From Gammaproteobacteria bacterium (GTDB lineage: Bacteria > Pseudomonadota > Gammaproteobacteria > Pseudomonadales > Azotimanducaceae), in the NCBI GenBank assembly GCA_026707045.1, contig JAPOXO010000125.1:16504-57093 (forward strand): DNA of 40,590 nucleotides. Reading direction: 5' to 3'. The first letter of the stretch is position 1, and each line of letters opens with the position of its first letter. This document shows, in pieces, positions 16,062 to 25,066 of the stretch. The notes beneath the pieces were generated by a model, which worked only from the letters and a program-made list of their open reading frames with translations, had not been told where the DNA came from and did no database searches. Made by a program: the position numbers and the translations under genes.

Positions 16062-18983
16062 ATGGCTAAAGCACTTGCTGTTCCTGAATCGTCGAATAAC
16101 AGTACTCCCGCATATAGGACGACCATTTCGGTTCAGGGTACTAGAGTTCACAATTTGAAGGATGTGAACGTGGAGATACCACGCGATAAGCTCGTTGTAA
16201 TCACGGGCCTTTCAGGTTCGGGTAAGTCGTCGCTCGCGTTCGACACAATTTATGCCGAAGGCCAACGACGTTACATGGAATCTCTTTCGACATATGCGAA
16301 GAGATTTATCGCCCAAGTAGAGAAGCCTGATGTGGATTTCGTACATGGTTTGTCCCCAGTGATCTCCATAGAACAAAAGACGATTGCCCGCAATCCACGA
16401 TCCACCGTTGGAACTCTCACGGATGTTTCTAGCTATCTAAACTTGCTGTACGCCACGATTGCGGAAGCTTCATGCCCCTATACGGAAGAACCAGTACCTG
16501 TAAAGACTTCAGGGAACATTGTTGAATCGATTCTCGCGCTGCCCATAGATACTGAATTTGAGCTGCTTGCACCAATCTTTCAGATTTACGGAGAAGAACC
16601 AAAGTTGCTGTTCAACGACGTACGCAAGCAGGGTTGTCGAGTTGTGCTAATCGATGGGGAGCGAGTGGATCTCACACAAGAAGTGCCACAGGCCTTGGGC
16701 AGCGAACAGCAACTGATGGCAGTAGTTGATCGGTTTACCGTCGTTGCCGGAGTCGAGAAGCAGCTCAAAGCCGCTGTCGAGCATGCACTTCGGGTCGGAG
16801 ATTCGTTAATGACCCTTCGAATTGTTTCAGGAATGAACAAGCGTTCATCCCAGAAGTTCCTAGGAGAATTCGGTAGTAAGACCCATAGTCTCGTATATGG
16901 TGACATCGTGCCGGACTTCTTCATGTTTAACAATCCGGAAAGTGCTTGTCGTACTTGTGGAGGAGTCGGTAGGGACAAACAAACACACCCCGAGCTTCTT
17001 GTCACCAATCCGGAACGAAGTATTCGACAAGGATGTTTCTTGCGTGATGCGTACAGCTACAAGCCCGACAATCATGCAGGATATGTACTTTATTCTCTTT
17101 CAGACAAGTATGGGTTTTCGCTTGACAAACCATGGCACGAATTAAGCAAGGAGCACCAAGAATTGGTCATGTATGGGACCCGAGGGGAACTGCTTCAGCT
17201 TAAGATTCCCCCAGATGTCAAAGAGCGCAAAGAACGTTGGCTGCGCTGGCCGTCGAATTTTCAGGGAGTTGCAGGCCAAATTGAGCAACATTACCGATGG
17301 TACCGTCAACGCGGAGTTCCAAATTCTGGAATGGAAGATTATCTTGATCGAGTGATGGTTGAGTACGAATGTGCAGACTGCAGGGGATCGCGTCTGCGCC
17401 ATACTCGGATGCTCTTTCGCATCAATGGAAAGTCGATTTTCGACCTAGGACAGATGAATTTCGATGAGCTGGCACCGTTTCTGTCGTCTGTTAAGCCGAC
17501 TGGACCGCACGCCCAAGCTGGGCTACAAGTGCTCGAGGAAATAAGAAAGCGACTTGACCTGCTTCTAGGTATAGGATTGAATTATTTGAACTTCAATCGG
17601 ACATCTGGCTCGCTGTCCGGAGGCGAAGCGCAGCGAATTCGCTTGTCTACTCAAATTGGGTCTGGACTCATGGGAATGCTTTATGTATTGGACGAACCTT
17701 CCATTGGTTTGCATCCTAAGGACAATGTCAAGATGATCAACACATTGCGGTCGTTGAGAGACTTGGGCAATACCGTAATCGTCGTCGAACACGATGAAGA
17801 AACTATTCGATCCGCGGACCATATTGTCGAACTGGGCCCGGGTCCCGGAATTCACGGTGGCGAAGTCGTAGCCACTGGGTCCCTCAAAAACATACTGGCG
17901 TGCAAGAAGTCTCCCACGGGCCAGTACTTCTCCGGTGCCAAGAGTATCGAAACTCCCAGTGCTCGACGAAAAGTAAACGAGAAGTCTCTCATTATTCGAG
18001 GAGCGTCGGAAAACAACCTAAAGCACATAGATGTCGAAATACCTTTGGGACTCTTCGTGTGCGTAAGCGGTGCTTCGGGTTCAGGAAAGTCGACATTGGT
18101 CAATGAAATCTTATACAAGGAACTTTGGAAGCGTCTGGTGGACACCCGATCGCTTTCGGGGTCACACGAATCCTTAGAGGGGATTGAAAATCTCACTCGA
18201 GTGATAAATATTGATCAAACTCCTATTGGGAGAAATAGCCGTTCGAATCCATCTACGTATATTGGCGTGTATGACTTGATTCGTACGTTGTTTTCCAAAA
18301 CGGATGAGTCCAAGGAACGAGGGTACAAACCAGGTCGGTTTAGCTTTAACGTCAAAGGAGGAAGGTGCGAGGAATGCCAGGGTGAAGGTGTGATTGCCAC
18401 GAAGCTCTACTTCATGCCCGACGTAGAAGTTATGTGTGCGACGTGTAAGGGGAGCCGTTTTAACGAAGAGACTTTGGAAATCACCTACCGAGCAAAGAAC
18501 ATTTCAGAAATTCTTGAATTGTCAATCGAGGAGGCTGTGGAATTCTTTGCCGGCGAGCCCAATATTGCACGAAAAATCTCTGTACTCAATGAGTTAGGAC
18601 TGGGCTACCTGACTCTGGGGCAATCCGCAACCACTCTATCGGGAGGGGAAGCCCAACGTGTCAAACTAGCGAGTGAATTGTCAAAAATGCAACGAAGAGG
18701 ACATTCGCTCTACATTCTTGACGAACCTACTACAGGACTGCATTTAGCGGACATTTCCAAGCTTCTTGATTGTTTGGGCCGTCTTGTTGAAGCTGGAAAT
18801 ACCGTATTGGTGATTGAACACCATCTTGATGTCATTAAGACTGCCGACCATGTCATTGACCTCGGTCCGGAAGGAGGCAGAGGTGGCGGCGAGATAATTG
18901 CGTGTGGTACCCCCGAGGCTGTTGCAGCCAATAAGCGTTCTTATACGGGGAAGTTTCTCCGCGAACACTTGAAAGCGGCTTGA
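16062..18983 (+). CDS. uvrA: UvrA-family ABC ATPase (excinuclease subunit A or paralogue)
   Basis: This 973-residue protein has two ABC modules. The first has Walker [10 protein letters not shown] at 49-57 and signature LSGGEAQR. The second has Walker [10 protein letters not shown] and signature [11 protein letters not shown], with D-loop segments LDEPSIGLH and LDEPTTGLH. UvrA dimers recognise damaged DNA and load UvrB. The C-terminal zinc module is intact (CEEC ... CATC), and a CADC knuckle is present. The first zinc module is reduced: where UvrA usually has CxxC-x20-CxxC, only C296-x2-C299 remains, and the preceding segment ([16 protein letters not shown]) has no Cys. Whether this is the housekeeping UvrA or a UvrA2-like paralogue cannot be decided here. 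ATG start; AAGGAG lies upstream. Confidence 0.92.
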   Translation: MAKALAVPESSNNSTPAYRTTISVQGTRVHNLKDVNVEIPRDKLVVITGLSGSGKSSLAFDTIYAEGQRRYMESLSTYAKRFIAQVEKPDVDFVHGLSPVISIEQKTIARNPRSTVGTLTDVSSYLNLLYATIAEASCPYTEEPVPVKTSGNIVESILALPIDTEFELLAPIFQIYGEEPKLLFNDVRKQGCRVVLIDGERVDLTQEVPQALGSEQQLMAVVDRFTVVAGVEKQLKAAVEHALRVGDSLMTLRIVSGMNKRSSQKFLGEFGSKTHSLVYGDIVPDFFMFNNPESACRTCGGVGRDKQTHPELLVTNPERSIRQGCFLRDAYSYKPDNHAGYVLYSLSDKYGFSLDKPWHELSKEHQELVMYGTRGELLQLKIPPDVKERKERWLRWPSNFQGVAGQIEQHYRWYRQRGVPNSGMEDYLDRVMVEYECADCRGSRLRHTRMLFRINGKSIFDLGQMNFDELAPFLSSVKPTGPHAQAGLQVLEEIRKRLDLLLGIGLNYLNFNRTSGSLSGGEAQRIRLSTQIGSGLMGMLYVLDEPSIGLHPKDNVKMINTLRSLRDLGNTVIVVEHDEETIRSADHIVELGPGPGIHGGEVVATGSLKNILACKKSPTGQYFSGAKSIETPSARRKVNEKSLIIRGASENNLKHIDVEIPLGLFVCVSGASGSGKSTLVNEILYKELWKRLVDTRSLSGSHESLEGIENLTRVINIDQTPIGRNSRSNPSTYIGVYDLIRTLFSKTDESKERGYKPGRFSFNVKGGRCEECQGEGVIATKLYFMPDVEVMCATCKGSRFNEETLEITYRAKNISEILELSIEEAVEFFAGEPNIARKISVLNELGLGYLTLGQSATTLSGGEAQRVKLASELSKMQRRGHSLYILDEPTTGLHLADISKLLDCLGRLVEAGNTVLVIEHHLDVIKTADHVIDLGPEGGRGGGEIIACGTPEAVAANKRSYTGKFLREHLKAA

Positions 18984-19009
18984 CCCGTTTCAGAGTTAAC
19001 CTAGAGGCG

Positions 19010-19423
19010 TTACTGCCGGTACATTCTTGCTTCGGCTCGAATACGTTGCACCATGGCTCGCAGTCCGTTCCCGCGAGTAGCGCTTAGATGGGAAAACAGT
19101 CTGAGTTCGTCAAAGAGCCCTTCAATATCGAACTCCAAGATCTCACCAGGAGATGCGTTTGCATACGCTGATTGAACGATGGCAATGAGTCCTTTGACAA
19201 TATGTGCGTCACTATCAATCTCGAGCTGTAGACGGTTAGTTTTGGGGTCGTAGCTCGACACAAGCCAAACTTGGCTCTGGCAACCGCGAACGATATTTTC
19301 TTCAGTTTTCTGGCTGTCTGGAAAAGGTGGTAGGGACTTTCCAATATCTAGAATGAATCGGTACTTTTCTTCCCAGTCGTCAAAGAATTCGAATGAAGTC
19401 TTGATCTCTTCGAGATCAACCAT
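19010..19423 (-). CDS. sufE: SufE sulfur-acceptor protein
   Basis: This 137-residue cytoplasmic protein is of the SufE/CsdE family. SufE accepts persulfide sulfur from SufS and passes it to the SufBCD scaffold. The acceptor is Cys48 in VRGCQSQVW, the family hallmark, preceded by a PFPDSQKTEEN-type loop. The C-terminal half has the usual SPGEI and GLRAM segments. It is the last gene of the suf run, 4 bases after sufT, and converges with the UvrA gene across 26 bases. Confidence 0.95.
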   Translation of the reverse strand: MVDLEEIKTSFEFFDDWEEKYRFILDIGKSLPPFPDSQKTEENIVRGCQSQVWLVSSYDPKTNRLQLEIDSDAHIVKGLIAIVQSAYANASPGEILEFDIEGLFDELRLFSHLSATRGNGLRAMVQRIRAEARMYRQ

Positions 19424-19427
19424 GGTG

Positions 19428-19973
19428 TCAGAACAAGCCGAGCTCTAGCTGTGCTTCTTCGCTCATTAGATCCCGTGACCATGGAGGATCAAAGACCAAT
19501 TCGACGGAAACGTCGTCGACGTAAGGAACTTTGAGCATTCGTTGCTCCACGTCATGCACTAGCACTGGACCCATTCCACAACCTGGAGCGGTCAACGTCA
19601 TGGTCACTTTTACTTGATGCTGATTAATATCCACGTTGTAAATGAGCCCTAAGTCCACTATGTTTACTGGTATTTCAGGATCGTGGATCGTGCGAAGTAC
19701 CTGCCACACCTGTTCGGACGACACTTTGCCGTCTTCGGGTGGGTCGAGGGATAGAACTTCCGGTTCGAATCCAAGCGCATCGGCGTTTTCGGCTTCAATA
19801 CGAGCCATATTGCCATTGAAGACAACCGTAAATGTTCCTCCAAGACTTTGAGTCAAGGTAACGAATACTCCGCCTGGGATATTGATGCGATCACCGGTGG
19901 GAACCAACCGTGCTTCGACTTCGCGGGCTACGGGGATAAGTTTACGTTCCACGAATTGAGAAGCTCTCGCCAC
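19428..19973 (-). CDS. sufT: SufT, Fe-S assembly factor (DUF59/MIP18 family)
   Basis: The frame gives 181 residues from a GTG start at 19973. The N-terminal third (PTGDRINIPGGVFVTLTQSLGG) is the SufT-specific beta part. The C-terminal 100 residues are a DUF59/MIP18 domain with HDPEIPVNIVDLGLIY and the conserved Cys in TAPGCGMG. SufT proteins help deliver Fe-S clusters to target proteins. The first 32 bases overlap the end of sufA, so a second in-frame GTG at 19952 (residue 8) is an alternative start that would shorten the overlap. The next gene, sufE, is 4 bases away. Confidence 0.92.
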   Translation of the reverse strand: MARASQFVERKLIPVAREVEARLVPTGDRINIPGGVFVTLTQSLGGTFTVVFNGNMARIEAENADALGFEPEVLSLDPPEDGKVSSEQVWQVLRTIHDPEIPVNIVDLGLIYNVDINQHQVKVTMTLTAPGCGMGPVLVHDVEQRMLKVPYVDDVSVELVFDPPWSRDLMSEEAQLELGLF

Positions 19974-20304
19974 AACCGCAGAGAGTGTCTGCGTTCGGGT
20001 TGTTGAACTTTAGAGCGGAGTTCAGTCCTTCTGTGACGTAGTCGATCTCAGTACCTCTGAGCAAGTCCCAGTCTTTATTGGCGATGAAGATCGAAATGTC
20101 CTCGCCAAAATCGAATACTCGTGCATCGGCAATGTCATCTAGGCTTTGTAGAAAGTCAAGCTCGTACATATAGCCGTTGCATCCTGTCTCGGACACCCCC
20201 AAGACAAGCCCGCAGGCTTCTTCACTTTTCAATTGTTCGCGCACATGCTCTCGAGCTTTCGAGGTCAGTGACAGCTGAGTTGGGTCGAACGATTCCGCTC
20301 TCAT
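19942..20304 (-). CDS. sufA: A-type Fe-S carrier (SufA/IscA/HesB family)
   Basis: This 120-residue protein has the three family cysteines: Cys42 in ETGCNGYMY, and Cys109 and Cys111 in CGCGESF near the C-terminus. It is predicted to hold or carry an iron-sulfur cluster between the SufBCD scaffold and client enzymes. An extra Cys31 is present. It lies 10 bases after sufS and overlaps the sufT frame by 32 bases. I use sufA because of the operon context; erpA or iscA naming cannot be excluded by sequence alone. Confidence 0.93.
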   Translation of the reverse strand: MRAESFDPTQLSLTSKAREHVREQLKSEEACGLVLGVSETGCNGYMYELDFLQSLDDIADARVFDFGEDISIFIANKDWDLLRGTEIDYVTEGLNSALKFNNPNADTLCGCGESFSIRGT

Positions 20305-20314
20305 CCTTTTGTCT

Positions 20315-21529
20315 TTATTGTTTTAGTATCTGTGCAGCCGTTTGAACAGCTTTAATGAGTCTATCAATCTCGTCTTTCGAATTATATAGACCAAAAGAAG
20401 CACGTATGGTGCCGGGAATACCCAGAACATTCATCAAAGGCATAGCGCAGTGATGCCCTGACCGGACTGCTACGTCCTGCTCGTCAAGCAGTGTGGCTAC
20501 GTCATTGGGGTGCGTACCCTCAATGAGGAACGAAACGATGGGACACTTATTCGGTGCCTCCCCAACAATTCTTAGCCCCTCTACTTGCCTTAAAGATGAA
20601 GTCGCATAGCGAAGCAGGTCTTGTTCGTACTCATGTAGACCAGACTGCACGCAATGGGAGTAGTATTCGAGGGCAGCCTTCAGTGCAATCGGGCCAGACA
20701 CATCAGGGGTTCCAGCTTCGAACTTATAGGGTGGCTCCTGATAGGTGGTTCGATCCATCGTTACATTTTCAATCATCTCGCCTCCACCTTGCCACGGTGG
20801 CATGGCTTCGAGCAGATCCTTCCTGCCGTAAAGTACTCCGATGCCAGTCGGACCATAAATCTTGTGCCCAGAAAACGCATAGAAGTCGCAGTTGAGGTCG
20901 GAAACGTCCAATTCAAGGTGAGGTGCCGCTTGCGCCCCATCGATGAGAATCTTGGCTCCTGCATCGTGAGCCATTCCGATCATTTCCTGAACAGGATTTA
21001 TCGTACCTAGGGCATTGGATATATGACCGACAGCAACAATCCGTACGTCTTGGCGCAACAGCTCTCGATAGTGATCCAAATCGAGGGTCCCATCTAGGTT
21101 TACTCTGATAGCCAGAATCTTTGCTCCTGCTTTCTCACAAGCCATCTGCCATGGAACAATGTTTGAGTGATGTTCCATTTGAGAAACTACGACACAACTG
21201 TTCTGTTCCAAGACCATCGTTCCATAAGTGTTGGCGACGAGGTTTATAGACTCTGTCGTACCTCGTGTCCAAATGACCTCTTCTGTTCTTCTGGCCCCGA
21301 TAAAACTTGCCACTGATTGGCGTGCGTCTTCGAATTTTGCGGTAGCTTCCCCGCCTAAGGTGTGTGCGCTCCGATGGACGTTTGAGTTGGAACTACCGTA
21401 GTAGTCCAAGAGACAATCAAGGACAATTTGGGGCTTTTGTGTTGTAGCCGCATTGTCGAGATATGCGATAGGCTCACGATTGACAATGAGAGGAAAATCG
21501 CGTCGAGGTGGGACGAACTCAGATTTCAT
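20315..21529 (-). CDS. sufS: SufS cysteine desulfurase
   Basis: This 404-residue PLP enzyme is of the class II cysteine desulfurase group. It removes sulfur from L-cysteine as a protein persulfide. The PLP lysine is Lys223 in FSGHKIYGPTG, the cofactor Asp/Gln lie in LIDGAQAAPH, and the persulfide cysteine is Cys361 in RSGHHCAMPL. The N-terminal segment with LDNAATTQKP is typical. Length matches the family. The ATG overlaps the sufD stop codon by 4 bases (ATGA at 21526-21529). The partner SufE is encoded downstream. Confidence 0.97.
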   Translation of the reverse strand: MKSEFVPPRRDFPLIVNREPIAYLDNAATTQKPQIVLDCLLDYYGSSNSNVHRSAHTLGGEATAKFEDARQSVASFIGARRTEEVIWTRGTTESINLVANTYGTMVLEQNSCVVVSQMEHHSNIVPWQMACEKAGAKILAIRVNLDGTLDLDHYRELLRQDVRIVAVGHISNALGTINPVQEMIGMAHDAGAKILIDGAQAAPHLELDVSDLNCDFYAFSGHKIYGPTGIGVLYGRKDLLEAMPPWQGGGEMIENVTMDRTTYQEPPYKFEAGTPDVSGPIALKAALEYYSHCVQSGLHEYEQDLLRYATSSLRQVEGLRIVGEAPNKCPIVSFLIEGTHPNDVATLLDEQDVAVRSGHHCAMPLMNVLGIPGTIRASFGLYNSKDEIDRLIKAVQTAAQILKQ

Positions 21530-22635
21530 ACCAAGTTCATCGGTTCAAGACCCAAAATCTGCGTACCCAAGTCGCCCTCAATGACTTCTTGCAAGAACCC
21601 GTTCAGCAAAAGCTCACGGGCTTTCTGATTGGTCAATCCCCGTGTTCGCAAGTAAAAGACCTGTTCTTCGTCTAATTGTCCAGAGGTGGCTCCATGAGAG
21701 CAAACTACATCGTCCGCATAGATTTCAAGCTCCGGTTTTGTATAGATTTCAGCATTTTCACCAGTCAGGATGTTTTTATTGTTCAAGTGAGCGGAAGTGT
21801 GTTGTGCATCTCGAGCAATGAATATGCGTCCGTTGAAAACTGATCTCGAGTCGTCCCCTGCAACCCCGTGAAACTTCATTTTGCTTTGAGACCGGGGCAC
21901 ATAGTGGTTCACGCTGATTTGTGTATCTAAATGTGATTTACCAGTGAGCTTCCATCCTCCTTTGACCTCGATGGTTGATCCTTCACCAACAACATCAATG
22001 GAAATATCATTCCTACGCAGTCTAGTTCCGGATGAATACTGATCCAGCTGATATAAAGCGCTAGATCCAAGTTGAACTGCTAAGGCACTGTAATCCAAGG
22101 AATCTGTACTCTCCTGCAAGCGCGTATGGACGAGTGTTCCACCATCGTGAACTATACACTCGATAACACGATTTCCGCCCTCTGTTGACTCGATGACTCT
22201 TAGTGTTGATCCTGACTCCACAACAATAAGAACTCTTTCGCAGTGCTCCGGATTGGCTTCAATTCGGACGACGGATTCGCCATTTCCACAAGCAGTAGTG
22301 CGAATCACATAGCCAGCCGAGAGATTCAGCAAGTTTAGGGATGGCATTGATGTATCCATGCCGTTCGCCAAAGCTCCGACAAATTCACTAATCAATCCTT
22401 TGGCTTCTGCTGAGACAAAAGGCAAGATTTCAACAGCACCCCCTAAACTCGAAGGTGCAATGTGCGGAGCGCTTGAGCTATCGCTCAAACTATCGATGAG
22501 TGGTTTGGGATTGGTATATTTCCAATTCTCGGACCGATACTTGGGGATTCCCAATTGATCAAGTGTCGCTCTTGCCCGGCTTCGATCCAACAGAGTCGAA
22601 ATATTCGAGTTGGTCGAAGGAAAGTCGTCGGCCAT
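21526..22635 (-). CDS. sufD: SufD, Fe-S assembly scaffold subunit
   Basis: This 369-residue member of the SufB/SufD family forms the SufBC2D scaffold. The right-handed beta-helix core is followed by the C-terminal family segment SHGATSGQLDEEQVFYLRTRG, with the conserved His in CSHGATSG. The N-terminal helical part contains SENWKYTNPKPL, a SufD hallmark. It is shorter than enterobacterial SufD (about 420) mostly in the N-terminal part, which is common outside enterics. It starts 30 bases after sufC and couples to sufS by ATGA. Confidence 0.95.
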   Translation of the reverse strand: MADDFPSTNSNISTLLDRSRARATLDQLGIPKYRSENWKYTNPKPLIDSLSDSSSAPHIAPSSLGGAVEILPFVSAEAKGLISEFVGALANGMDTSMPSLNLLNLSAGYVIRTTACGNGESVVRIEANPEHCERVLIVVESGSTLRVIESTEGGNRVIECIVHDGGTLVHTRLQESTDSLDYSALAVQLGSSALYQLDQYSSGTRLRRNDISIDVVGEGSTIEVKGGWKLTGKSHLDTQISVNHYVPRSQSKMKFHGVAGDDSRSVFNGRIFIARDAQHTSAHLNNKNILTGENAEIYTKPELEIYADDVVCSHGATSGQLDEEQVFYLRTRGLTNQKARELLLNGFLQEVIEGDLGTQILGLEPMNLV

Positions 22636-22665
22636 GTTCTTAGCAATGTATCTTTAGGTTGGAAA

Positions 22666-23415
22666 TTAGGACTCTTCCAACCAGCCGTAGCCTCTCTCTT
22701 CCAGTGCGAGGGCTAGGGAGGCATCTCCAGATTTGATTACACGACCGTCCATCATTACGTGTACGTAGTCAGGTGCAATGTAATTTAAGAGTCTCTGATA
22801 GTGAGTGACCAAGACAATAGCATTGGCAGGACTCCTAAATTCGTTAATCCCACGTGCCACAACCTGTAGTGCATCGATATCAAGGCCAGAATCGGTTTCA
22901 TCCAGAAGCGCAATGCGAGGATGGAGACAAAGCATCTGAAGGATTTCATTCCGTTTCTTTTCTCCGCCCGAGAATGATTCATTGACGCCCCGTTTTAGAA
23001 AGTCTGGATTTAATTCAAGCCGGGCAGTCAGACTTCTAAGGTTGCGCATGAATTCGACAGCGCTTATTTCGTTGCAGCCGTGAGCCGCACGATGGCTTTC
23101 GACGGCTGTTTTGAGGAATTCTATGTTCGTTACACCGGGTATTTCTACAGGATATTGAAATGCCATGAAGAGACCTCTATGAGAGCGTTCTTCTGGTTCA
23201 AGAGATGTGACATCCACAGAATCCAGTCGAATGCATCCGGACTCGATGGAATAACCCTGCCTGCCTGCCAATGCATTTGCCAGAGTGCTCTTGCCAGATC
23301 CATTCGGGCCCATGATTGCGTGTACTTCGCCAGCATTTACTTCAAGATCTACTCCTTTCAGAATGTCTCTATTGTCAACGCTCACAAAGAGATTGGAGAC
23401 TTCAAGAAGACTCAA
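22666..23415 (-). CDS. sufC: SufC, ABC-type ATPase of the SUF scaffold
   Basis: This 249-residue soluble ATPase has Walker [10 protein letters not shown] at 36-44, the signature SFSGGEKKR, and a Walker [12 protein letters not shown] in which the SufC-typical ETDSGLD is seen. ATP-driven dimerisation of SufC remodels SufB and SufD during cluster assembly. It overlaps sufB by 4 bases (23412-23415). Length and motifs are standard. Confidence 0.97.
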   Translation of the reverse strand: MSLLEVSNLFVSVDNRDILKGVDLEVNAGEVHAIMGPNGSGKSTLANALAGRQGYSIESGCIRLDSVDVTSLEPEERSHRGLFMAFQYPVEIPGVTNIEFLKTAVESHRAAHGCNEISAVEFMRNLRSLTARLELNPDFLKRGVNESFSGGEKKRNEILQMLCLHPRIALLDETDSGLDIDALQVVARGINEFRSPANAIVLVTHYQRLLNYIAPDYVHVMMDGRVIKSGDASLALALEERGYGWLEES

Positions 23416-24884
23416 CCGACAGCCCCTTCCAGGCTAACTTCGAGCAATTTTGATGCTTCTACGGCAAATTCCATCGGAAGCTCTCGAAAGACTTCTCGAC
23501 AGAAACCATTGACAATCATTGAGACTGCCTTTTCTGGCGAGATTCCCCGTTGCTGGCAGAGAAACAACTGATCGTCACTAACCTTCGTCGTAGTGGCTTC
23601 GTGCTCCACGATTGCATCTTTTCTGCGGGACTCGATGTATGGAAATGTGTGAGCTGCACACTTGGAGCCTATTAGAAGCGAGTCACATTGCGTGTGGTTT
23701 CGCGACTCTCGAGCACCGGGATTCATTCGAACCAATCCTCGATATGCATTCGAGCTTTGACCGGCACTTATGCCCTTCGAGACGATCGTGCTAGTCGTAT
23801 TTTTCCCAATGTGCGTCATCTTGGTGCCAGTGTCCGCCTGTTGCCGATTATTGGTCAGTGCAACCGAATAGAACTCCCCTTTGGATTCATCACCCCGCAG
23901 TATTACACTGGGGTATTTCCAGGTTATTGCCGATCCAGTCTCGACTTGTGTCCAGCTTATGTGGGACCGCCTTCCGCGACAAGTACCCCGTTTCGTCACG
24001 AAGTTGTAGATGCCGCCGGCTCCATTTTCGTCTCCCGGATACCAGTTTTGGACAGTTGAATACTTGATGTGTGCATCGTCGAGTGCGACGAGTTCGACTA
24101 CCGCGGCATGGAGTTGGTTTTCGTCTCGCATGGGCGCTGTGCAGCCCTCCAAGTAGCTTACGTATGATCCCTTGTCGGCAATGATCAAAGTACGTTCGAA
24201 CTGTCCTGTATTCTGTGCATTGATCCGAAAATATGTCAGTAGCTCCATGGGGCACCGAACTCCCTCTGGAACGTAGACGAAGGTGCCGTCGCTGAATACA
24301 GCTGAATTCAATGCAGCATAAAAGTTGTCAGACTTTGGAACTACGGAGCCCAAGTACTTGCGTACAAGATCTGGGTGGGATTGAACTGCTTCAGAAAACG
24401 AGCAAAAGACTACTCCGTGTTCCTTTAGCGTTTCCCGAAAAGTTGTAGTGATTGAGACGCTGTCAAATACCGCGTCCACGGCAACAGGCGCAATGCTCGG
24501 GTCTTCCTCAACTCCAGCCAGGACTTTCTGTTCATGAAGTGGAATGCCCAACTTTTCATAGGTCCTTAGAAGCTCCGGGTCAACTTCGTCCAGACTCTTT
24601 GGCTTGTCCCCTTTGGGAGCTGAGAAATAGGAGATGGCCTGGTAGTCGATGGGAGGAAACTTGACGTGAGCCCACCTCGGCTCATGCATGGAGCACCACC
24701 TGTTATATGCGTCCACCCTCCATTCAGTCAACCATTCCGGTTCTGCTTTGATGTTCGAAATCTGGCGTACGACGCTCTCGGACAAACCCGGTGGGATGGT
24801 GTCCGATTCAATATCGGTGACGAAACCCGCTCGGTATTCATTTTGAACGAGTTCTTGTGCAGTCGGATTGGACTTCGAGGACAT
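23412..24884 (-). CDS. sufB: SufB, Fe-S assembly scaffold subunit
   Basis: This 490-residue scaffold protein is the first gene of the suf run. Family segments include [48 protein letters not shown] and the C-terminal [20 protein letters not shown] with the conserved Cys. It receives sulfur from SufE and builds the nascent cluster with SufD and SufC. Start ATG at 24884, with a weak AGGA upstream. No IscR or SufR regulator gene is present in the window. The upstream 180 bases hold a motif shared with the TonB-receptor promoter region. Confidence 0.97.
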   Translation of the reverse strand: MSSKSNPTAQELVQNEYRAGFVTDIESDTIPPGLSESVVRQISNIKAEPEWLTEWRVDAYNRWCSMHEPRWAHVKFPPIDYQAISYFSAPKGDKPKSLDEVDPELLRTYEKLGIPLHEQKVLAGVEEDPSIAPVAVDAVFDSVSITTTFRETLKEHGVVFCSFSEAVQSHPDLVRKYLGSVVPKSDNFYAALNSAVFSDGTFVYVPEGVRCPMELLTYFRINAQNTGQFERTLIIADKGSYVSYLEGCTAPMRDENQLHAAVVELVALDDAHIKYSTVQNWYPGDENGAGGIYNFVTKRGTCRGRRSHISWTQVETGSAITWKYPSVILRGDESKGEFYSVALTNNRQQADTGTKMTHIGKNTTSTIVSKGISAGQSSNAYRGLVRMNPGARESRNHTQCDSLLIGSKCAAHTFPYIESRRKDAIVEHEATTTKVSDDQLFLCQQRGISPEKAVSMIVNGFCREVFRELPMEFAVEASKLLEVSLEGAVG

Positions 24885-24915
24885 CTTCTAAATCCTATTT
24901 TCAACCAATAATTTT

Positions 24916-24935
24916 ATGACATGCAGATTCAGTGA
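24916..24935. promoter_or_regulatory. 20-base motif shared with the TonB-receptor upstream region
   Basis: The sequence atgacatgcagattcagtga here matches 14940-14959 at 18 of 20 positions in the same orientation. Each copy has a - strand gene on its left (sufB; TonB receptor). On the - strand a TAAAAT (24911-24916) abuts this copy and could be the sufB -10, although no good -35 is visible. It may be a common regulator site; chance is not excluded. Confidence 0.3.
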
Positions 24936-25066
24936 ACGATTGCTTGCATCACCTTGCACATGTGTTCGCCTCAGAACAATGAACTCGGTCTGAAGAAACG
25001 AGGCGTATACTCAACCATTCGTGATCGGTTAACCCACATGTCTCTGAACCGTTCGAAGGGTCGAGC

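Noticed and set aside
23080-23571. + strand frame of 163 codons
   Set aside because: Antisense to the certain genes sufC and sufB, with no ribosome site and no recognisable protein pattern.
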